Source of the DNA: Corallium rubrum
Taxonomy: Eukaryota; Cnidaria; Anthozoa; Scleralcyonacea; Coralliidae
Reading direction: 5' to 3'
DNA length: 64,000 nt
Assembly (NCBI GenBank): GCA_964035015.1
Contig: OZ036017.1
Coordinates: 4,484,261-4,548,260, forward strand
In this document: in pieces, positions 55,910-64,000 of the stretch
How the letters are laid out: every line of letters starts with the position of its first letter
Position numbering within the stretch: the first letter of the stretch is position 1
Translations under genes and position numbers: made by a program
The notes under the pieces: model-generated
What the model saw: the letters and a program-made list of their open reading frames with translations, nothing else
What the model was told of the DNA's origin: nothing
Database searches by the model: none

Positions 55910-58900
55910 ATGGCGGTGAACTTGAACGACAACAACGTTATCGGATTTTCCTGTGACTATTGTAACTTCTCATGCCGAACGAACGAAAGTAATTGCTTTT
56001 TCAAACATTTGGTGCGTTTTCACTCAAATGAACCAAATTTCCAAGTGTATTGCGGCAGCTGTCCACGCTCCTTTACAAAAGTGAACAGTCTTCAAAAGCA
56101 TTTCTATAGAGAACACCAACATCAGATTTTAGACGAAGAAGACGATAACAGAAATCCTGATCAACCTGAAGGTCAAGGCCAAGGACATGTTGACAATGAA
56201 ACAGCCCAAAAGAATCTAAAACATCATGTGGCGAAGTTTCTTTTATGTGCTAAGGAGAAAAGCAAGTTGACTCAAACTGCCTTGGATATGGTGAAAGATT
56301 CTACGAAGACTCTTCTTGGCGAGTATTTTGATATCGTCAAAAAAGCCCTTGTAGCGAAGATCACGAATGACATTGGCCATGAATTCGAGTTCCCACAGGA
56401 TATGGACGACCTGTTTCAAGTTGATAAGCTATTTGAAGGATTAAATACAGAACACCAGCAACGAACTTATTACTTAAACAACTTCAATCTGGTGGTAAGC
56501 ATTTATATTGGGCTATTCCATTTTAATATACATGTAGAGGACACTGGAATTCTTGCAGAAACTTGTCTGCGAGTACTTGTTCATTGAGTGAATCAATAGT
56601 TGCCAGGTTGAGACATTCAAACAACTATGCACATTGTATTTAACCTCTGCCACCTGAGTGTCAATTGTTAGAGCATCTGTTTAGATATCAGAAAGTTGTT
56701 GGGTTTTAAATTCCCATTAAAAAATAAAGTTTCAACTTTATTTAAATAAAATTTCAACTTTATGTAAATAAAGTTTCAACTTTATTTAACTAGTAACTGT
56801 TTCTGAAAACAGGCACTCTAAGAAGTATTTTCTATAAAATTATATAATATAAAAAAGAAACACTTAGTTAAAGTACAGTTATTGTGTCCCACATTATACC
56901 TGTGAGGTATTACATTTATTGTTACCAGTATCTTATTTGTTGTTAACATTATAATTACAGGAACCAATAAAAGAGAAATTAGGAGATGATTGGAAATATG
57001 TCACTTCAAATGGGAGAAAGATACTTAAGCGAGTATCATCATATGGTTACCGGGTGCCATTGTTAAAAAACCTCGAGGTAATCTATTAAAGTTTGTATTG
57101 TTGAACTACAGTTTTACTTTTTTATGAGTATTATTAAATTACCTATACTTGGGGAAAATTTGCATTTTGATGACAATGGTTATTTGACAATGGCCAATTT
57201 GTTATTTGTAGTGTGGAGAAGTTGTAATACACAGTGGCTGTAGAAACACTTTTGAGTTAAAACAAAATTTTGAGTTATGTTTCTACAGTAATTTCATTTT
57301 GTTTCAGAAATTGCAGCTTGATGTTAGTAATAACTGTTAGTTGTTTGCTGTACAAGCTGTGTTAATTAGTAATACTCAGAGAAAAACTCTGAGCTCTGGC
57401 TAGAATTCAGAAGGTTGTGGGATCGAGTCCAGAGCTCAGAGTTTTTCTGAGTATTACTAACTAACACAGCTTGTACAGCAAACAACTAACAATTATTAGT
57501 AATTTCATTTGTTGCCTTTTTTTGTTCTTGCAAATTCTGTTTGGCTCTGGCTGCTCCAGCCTACAGCTATAATAAATTATAATGTTTGTGACTACCTGTA
57601 TAGACTAGTATACAGTAGGAGTGTGCACGGTGTATGTTTTTAGTGTCTTAACTGAGGACTTCCAACTTCATTGCACAAGAGAATGGACAGGGTATTTGTT
57701 AATCATTACTTTGTTTGGTAAACAAGATAAAGAAGGCAACAAGAAAGACCTAAGGTTATCTCAATAATGATTGATCTAAGAAAAGAATCTGATACAGTAA
57801 TTTTAGGAACATTTCTTGTTAATGGTTGAAGCAATCAGGAGATAACATTACAAATGTTGAGAAAGAAATAATCAACTTAAAGTTGAACTAAACCAAATAG
57901 CCACCTAATAGCTGGGCCACAGCCTAACAAACAAGCAAACTCCAGCCTCCAATTTCTTACATGTAAGTGGAAAAGTGCTGGAGCTCCAGCAAAACTCTGG
58001 CTTCTGGCTCGCAACTCTATAAATATATACCTGTAGATGACAACATACAGTACATGTACTGTACATGCATGATGTGCATGTACCATATATATATATATAC
58101 AAGCTCCATACCCACTTAATAATTTTCACCAATTTTATAAAATTAATTATAGGCCCTTCTTCAAAATCCCGATGTTCTTTATGAAGTTGAGAATCCCCAC
58201 TTTTCCAATGATGGTTTTATGAGAGACGTTATGGATGCAGAATTTTTTCGCAGTCATCCAGTTTTTTCCATAAGCAATGATGCACTTCAGCTGCTTGCAT
58301 ATTATGATGATCTGGAACTGGCTAACCCTTTAGGTTCAAAATCCAAGATTCATAAGATTGGTAAGTGGATTATTTGTGTTATTGGTATTCAGTAGTACTG
58401 TAGATCTGGTCATTGTTGTTTAGTAGTGCATGTACATTCTAAAATTTTCAGCCATTCCACAGAAATGACACATTGTTGAAAAAATCAAATTAACATAATA
58501 AAACCTACAATACCATTTTTGGGTGCTACAATACCTTGCCCTTAAAAGTTATAAAAAAGTTGTCTAGCTATATGTCTTATAAAAGTTAAAATTAAAATAT
58601 AATTGATACAGTATGTTGCTAGGAAAATATATAAGAATGTCATTGATCGAAACTTTCTCATTTCTGGTGTCACTCGACTCGAGTCACATGGCCATAAAGT
58701 CATTAAATCGAAGGCTTAAAATATAAATTTCTAGGAATTAAATATATTACTTATATTATCTCCCCAGGGCTTCCTTATCCTTATCTTTAGCAAGCTTGCT
58801 TTGTGCTAAATAAAAAGTAGCAGAAAATACCCTCTTTGACCTTCAATTTTGTGAGTTTGTCATGCAAGTCACAATGGAATGGCTGTTTTATTTATTTATT

Positions 58901-61900
58901 TTTGAACAGTGTTTTATTTATTTTCCTCCAGGTGTATTCTATTATGTTCTTGGGAATATACAGCCAATCTATCGTTCCACAACACGCACTATCCAACTAC
59001 TTTCTATTGCCAAAACTGATCATCTAAAGAAGTATGGAATTGATGTATTACTCACACCACTTACCCAGGAGATAAATTATTTGGCACAGGTACTGTATTG
59101 CATCAATGCTTGTTATTATGATTAGTACCAGAGCCTGAAACAATGCAATCAATACATAACAATACAGTGCAGTTTCTGCTTCATACTGTCAATTTCAAGA
59201 AAATTATAGCTCTCCAAAGATGGATGTATGCAAACAACATAGCAGTTTATTAAACAAATCAAAATTGAGTTTGTTATTTTTGATGTGCATTTAATCTTCA
59301 TTTTCAAGCTTCAATTTCCACATGGTCAATCCATGATATTAATTTATTTTTTTTAACTATGTGTGAAGGACAATGGCCATTGTTTCCATATTAATGGGCA
59401 ACCAAGATATTTCCGTGGTGATCTTCTTCTTTGGACTGGGGATACACTGGCAAGTCAAAGCATAGCTGGTTTCAAGGAAGGTGTAGGAGGGGCTCTTCGA
59501 TTTTGTAGGCATTGTATGGCAACACGGGAGCAAAGTGATATAAATGTATGTCACCATAAACTCATTAACTTATTACTGTATCCTAAATTTTGTAATGCTA
59601 TACACGTAAAAATCTCACAGCTTGTCAACAGGATGTGTTTGCAACAGGCTTGTAGCAAGGCTGGGAACAAGTTGTAACAATGCTGTTCATTCAAGAAGCT
59701 GCTACAACCTTGTTAGCATCAATCTGTTAACAACTTGTTGAGTGCAGAGCGGTAATAGGTTGTTGGAACAACTTGTCATCAATCTGTTGGAGTCATCAGC
59801 CTTGTTACAAGTTGTCAACAACCTGTTACAGACATGTTAGCAGACTGGGACAGCCAGTGCAAATACATGATGGTGACAGCATGTCTGTAACAGCTTGTGC
59901 ATTTTTATGTGTGTAGTAGAGCTGTGCCCAATACATTAATTAAAATCATTAAATATGTAGTTAATCACTTTTTGGCAATAGATGAACTAATTACTACACT
60001 GTAGTACAGTACAGTTACAGTAGTGCCAACAAGTGGTCACCTACCAAAGTTAATCTCATCTAACCAGGCCTAATTTTGGTGGTCCTCAGTGCTGAGTGAT
60101 AGGCAGCATGCTAACACCACAGCAGCCCATGCTCTCATGATTTCAGCATTTCACCACTTTGGTGTTTTTAACCTTTCATCCAACAATTGCTTATAACACA
60201 GTAATTGTTATTGTTGCCTTTCAGTTTCGTTCTGAGAAGTTTCAAACAAGAAATTTACAAGGTCATTTGATACTTTGTGAAATGATTGAAGATGTTGATA
60301 ACACTGCCCCTGCACGTCAACAGCTGTCAACTACATATGGTATAAATAGGAAGAGCATTTTAGCCAAGGTGGAAAACTTTGATATCTGTCAATGTTTTCC
60401 ACAGGATATTATGCATGTGTTGTTTGAAGGAGTGGTGCCATATGAAACAAAGTTGCTTCTGAAAGTACTTATAGATGAAAGTCGTTTTCTTACCATAAGA
60501 GAACTTAACCAGAGAATGGAGAGTTTTGATTATGGCTATATGAACAGCAAAAACACACCATCGCCAATTACCAGGGAAACCATTAATGCTAGAGAAGCTA
60601 AACTTAAACAAAGTGGTAAGTAAGGGGCTGCTTGCATTGTACTGGTATGAATTGTACTCCATTATGAACAAAAACGTGTACTACATGACTATATGGCTAT
60701 GGGTTTTGTTTCTGTATCACATAAACACCCCCTAGTTAAAGTACATACAAAATGGAAATACCTTCCCACTTCTTCTGTAATTTGTTGCGTATTACTGTAT
60801 TTCTATAGCTGCCACCAAAACCTGAGAAATATTTTTGTTGAAAACTGTACATAAATAGTATAATTTAGCTTTAAATGGCATTTAATCATAATGCAATGGA
60901 TGTTTATCCCAAATCGATACCAACAGATGAATATACATCAAGAATTAGCAACTTTTATTATTAGACTTTCTTTGCACTTCAGTAGCGGCTACAGAAATAC
61001 AATAATACACAACCACAGAACCAACTACAGAAGTGGGAAGGTATTTCCATCTTGACTGTAACTGCATGTATGTACGAGTGATTTGACTATTTGGAATTTT
61101 ATATGTTTGATTTAAAGTTAAAATTGTCAAATTATTTCATTGTATGTAAACATGATACTATTTTTTTCTTATCCATTTCTTAACAGCTTCACAAATGTGG
61201 TGTCTTTTCCGGTTCCTTCCAATAATGATTGGTGATTTGGTAGATGTCGAATTGAAACAATGGCATTGTTTTCTTAAGCTGTGGAATATAGTCCAGATTT
61301 GCACTGCTCCAGCTATAAGGAAAGATGATGTGTCCTATTTAAAGCTGCTCATTGAGGAACATCATAAACTATTCAAGCAAGTTTATCCAACAGCATCAAT
61401 TATTCCCAAACTTCATTATCTGGTTCATGTACCTGATGACATTATCAGGTACTATACAATAATTGTAATAAAATTAATAATATCTACAGTTAACCCATTC
61501 CATATCATCACTACTTTGTTATCTCAGCCTACAGCAAACTACAGTAAACCTACATGTAGCTAAACATTAATCTATAACTAGTAATAAGAAATGACATCAA
61601 TTTCCTGTTATATTTTTTATTACAGATTTGGTCCCCCTAGAAATTTTTGGTCAATGCGGTTTGAGGCAAAACATGCTTTTTTTAAAGGTGCAATCTCATG
61701 CAACTTCAAGAATGTTTGTAAGACATTGGCGGATCGTCACCAACGGTATGTTATTTTTAAATACAGTACTACCATTTTCTTACTTGTGTTATCAATTTGA
61801 ATGCATGCTGACACTTGAAAATGGAAAGGTAAAAACTTCATTGATTGACATGTTTGCGTGATAATTTTCTGTCAATTAAAGCAGATTCATATGCAATAAT

Positions 61901-63144
61901 GGTACATAATATATCTGCTTTATAATTTTAAATGACAGATCAATGTGTTGGAATCTTCTGACATCACCAGGGCAGTTAACTACAAATTATCTTTATAAAG
62001 GAGATGTAGTTGGGTCAGGTATGTTGATGTGAATTTTTTATTCATCTTTTTTGTTCTGACTGTCTGACAAGTGGAGGTTAAATGTACAGTATTTGCTTCT
62101 TCGGAACCGTATTACCTATTTTTGTCATAAAGAAACTTGTAAAATGGTGGATGAAAGCCCAAGTTAATTTCAGAATGTAACTTTGTATAGACTTTAGAAC
62201 TTGGGAAAACTGTGTTCTGTTATGGGTTACTGTATGTTGAGCATTATGTATAGTAGATGAGTATTTCACTAACTTACCAGTGAAGATATTGATGATGTGA
62301 TTCACATGTACTGTACCTCTTTTAGCATTGAATCTATATTAGCTAATTCCTGCTGAGGCTGGCCTTGACCGGCCCCTTAATTTTCCTCTGCATAATAAAG
62401 TTGTTGAGTGTTTAACACAGTAAAATAATAAATATTGTCTTCAGTAGGAAGGCCCTTCTTACCAAACACAATATTTATTATTTTATTCTGTCTTAAACAG
62501 CTGACAGCTTTATAAAAATATAATTACAGTCAGTTTCTTTATTAAACCATGTGAATTATAGTTTGGAGTGGTGAAAACAATATTTCACTCATATAATGTT
62601 TACACTACTCAAAATACATTCATATTTTTGTGCCATTATATAATATATTTTATGTATTTTTTATAGTTGAACATGGTATGGATCTCAATCAACATCCACT
62701 TGTGCACATGCTTTGTGAAGCTGCTAATTTGCTTGAGGCACCAGAAACATTCAATGGAAGCAGGTAAACTGATATTTATTTTATTCTTTTTAGGTATCTA
62801 TACCTACAGTAAGGCTGGTTGGTACATGTACGTATATCTGTATATATCTTTAATTATTTGGAGCATCTAATTCATAGCAGTATAATGCAGTTGTGGTTGA
62901 TATGTACTGTATATAATTATGCAAGAAAAATTGAAAAAGCTGTAAACTGGAGGTGAGATGACTGTCCATACTAAAAAATGCATGAAGCACAGCACTGGGT
63001 AACTGAACATCAACAATGACAGCTTTTAGTGAATTCAGCTTAAAGTACAATTAAAATTAAAGTGAACAGTAACAACAAATTTATTTTTTATTGTGGTCAA
63101 ATCATCTGTAGATTGGCAAATGGTGTGAACGTGCATACTGTTGT

Positions 63145-63202
<58 letters not shown>

Positions 63203-63551
63203 TTTGTATTATTACAGTGTGAAATCTGTGTCAATTCATGGTGTTGAATACAGACAAGGATGTGTCGTGAGACTAAGGGATATGGATGAATTTGGTGAGA
63301 GAGACTACCCTGAGTATGGCCGGGTAGATGAATTTATCGTGTGGGAAGATGATAAATTTATTATGGTAACCATTCTCCAAACAGTGTCTTTTTGCTGCCA
63401 GTATATGAGCTATGAAGTCCTGCCTACTGAACAAAAGAGAGTTGTGCTACCAAGTAAAATACCATGGCATGGTGTTCTACATATTGTAAAGAAAGGGGAG
63501 AAATCATTTGTTGTTGAAAAAGATTCTGCCTATATAGAAGATGTACAGTAG
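55910..63551 (+). CDS. C2H2 zinc-finger, transposase-like protein, 11 exons
   Basis: Exons 55910-56494, 56961-57077, 58153-58360, 58932-59089, 59369-59545, 60225-60615, 61187-61448, 61626-61745, 61939-62018, 62667-62763 and 63218-63551 all use GT/AG sites and keep frame, giving 842 residues. Two C2H2 fingers lie at the N terminus (C15, C18, H33, H38; C48, C51, H64, H69). The body includes YYDDLELANPLGSKSKIHKI, GVFYYVLGNIQP, GDTLASQSIAGFKEGV, FRHC-like CRHC, FPQDIMHVLFEGVVP, IPKLHYLVH and MRFEAKHAFFK. This pattern is a widespread uncharacterised metazoan family resembling Tnp2-type CMC/EnSpm transposases. No terminal repeats are seen, so it may be a domesticated host gene. The start ATG follows GGCGGTAA and is the first in frame. 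The frame is undamaged. Confidence 0.75.
57320..57497. mobile_element. Intronic hairpin with tRNA-like loop
   Basis: Arms TAACTGTTAGTTGTTTGCTG...AATACTCAGAGAAAAACTC and complement enclose a loop reading GCTCTGGCTAGAATTCAGAA then GGTTGTGGGATCGAGTCC, a B-box-like tRNA segment. It lies in the second intron of the zinc-finger gene. Confidence 0.75.
58088..58102. repeat. Short (TA)n tract
   Basis: Fifteen bases of TA repeat lie in intron 2, just upstream of exon 3. Confidence 0.8.
59598..59919. mobile_element. Intronic MITE rich in ACAACTTGTT
   Basis: Ends GTAAAAATCTCACAGCTTGT and the inverted ACAGCTTGTGCATTTTTATG bound a segment packed with CAACTTGTT/AACAAGTTG phrases. It lies in intron 5. Confidence 0.65.
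60745..61050. mobile_element. Intronic MITE
   Basis: AAATGGAAATACCTTCCCAC and complement, plus GTATTACTGTATTTCTATAG and complement, form ~75-bp inverted arms in intron 6. Confidence 0.75.
62417..62493. repeat. Intronic hairpin
   Basis: ACAGTAAAATAATAAATATT pairs with AATATTTATTATTTTATTCTGT across a ~30-bp GC-richer loop. Confidence 0.65.
63149..63200. repeat. (TA)n microsatellite
   Basis: A ~52-bp TA run sits 17 bp upstream of the final exon's acceptor, close to its branch-point region. Confidence 0.95.
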
Positions 63552-63654
63552 AAGTGTAGAAAATTACAAATGTTACTGTACAGTACATACAGTTAATTTT
63601 TTTGCACATCAACTCAATTAAATTATACAAATTAAATTAATTAAATTAAAGGCA

Positions 63655-63770
63655 CTGTGCAGCGTGTCACGTGACTATCAATCCACTGCTCCAAGAACGT
63701 GTGTGCACAAGTTCGATTAGTGTAATTTCTGGGGATAAAGATAACGATGATGATAGTCTTATAGAAGAGG
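63655..63770 (+). other. Possible exon of another or extended transcript
   Basis: After ACTGTGCAG the sequence is open (HVTINPLLQERVCTSSIS, GDKDNDDDSLIEE) to GAAGAG|GTATTT. It has coding-like acidic content but no partner exon in the window. Confidence 0.25.
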
Positions 63771-64000
63771 TATTTTAGTTCTATATTTTTGTTAACTACT
63801 CTTGGATTGGCATAGACCAGTACGTCTAGGACGCGGACGCCCTGTTTGTTTGCTTTGAAAAAATTAACGATTTTTTTTTCAAATCATTGGATAGTCACGT
63901 GGTGGTACAGTGCTTTTAAATTAATTAATAATTAAATTAATTAATTTATTAAGTTATGCAAATTGTTCAAACCCTGTTATCAAATTAAAGTTCTTGTCTA
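63771..64000. other. AT-rich end, no feature recognised
   Basis: TTAATTAATAATTAAATTAA-type low-complexity sequence without a gene. Confidence 0.4.

Overview
This is eukaryotic nuclear DNA: AT-rich, with spliced genes (GT/AG introns), abundant short inverted-repeat transposons, tRNA-derived SINEs, Penelope-like and LINE retroelements, satellites, and a broken 28S rDNA copy. The gene families (SAM-domain 'SAMD3-like' proteins, intron-rich C2H2 plus transposase-like genes, a PLPP6-type PAP2 phosphatase) and the repeat styles suggest a marine invertebrate, most likely a sponge or cnidarian. The exact taxon cannot be fixed from the sequence alone.

Layout. 1-3306: a degenerate to near-perfect 17/19-bp minisatellite that is open in all three forward frames by accident. 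3307-8957: a ~270-bp satellite with some 413-bp units; one unit is split by a hAT-like element. 8962-15336: a minus-strand 28S rRNA pseudogene split by a 4.5-kb foldback element (9735-14268), which itself carries nested hairpins, a MITE and SINEs. 15337-24960: mostly small mobile elements and hairpins, with a hypothetical plus-strand gene (17650-19608) and BEN-like exons (23365-23970). 25129-25731: an intact PLPP6-like phosphatase gene on the minus strand. 25954-26641: two retro-insertion hairpins, each with a 14-bp target duplication. 27165-32095: degenerate tandem repeats. 32225-39505: a three-level nest, in which a LINE is interrupted by two head-to-head Penelope-like copies, one of them interrupted by a CACTA-like element carrying an inverted copy of the 17.6-kb gene. 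39506-40195: a palindromic 25-bp array.

40910-55618 (minus strand) holds exons of a SAMD3-like gene. An intact piggyBac transposon sits in one intron, a kinase-encoding exon lies between its 5' and 3' parts, and there is an 11-copy ~352-bp array in which 10 copies keep a candidate 60-nt first coding exon. 55910-63551 (plus strand) is an 11-exon, 842-codon gene with two C2H2 fingers and a transposase-like body. It is head-to-head with the SAM exons (292 bp between start codons).

The most notable items are the nested LINE/PLE/CACTA history, where removing one CA dinucleotide restores the PLE reading frame; the foldback element in 28S expansion segment ES27; the paired hairpin retro-insertions with hammerhead-like cores; and the exon-bearing tandem array upstream of the kinase.
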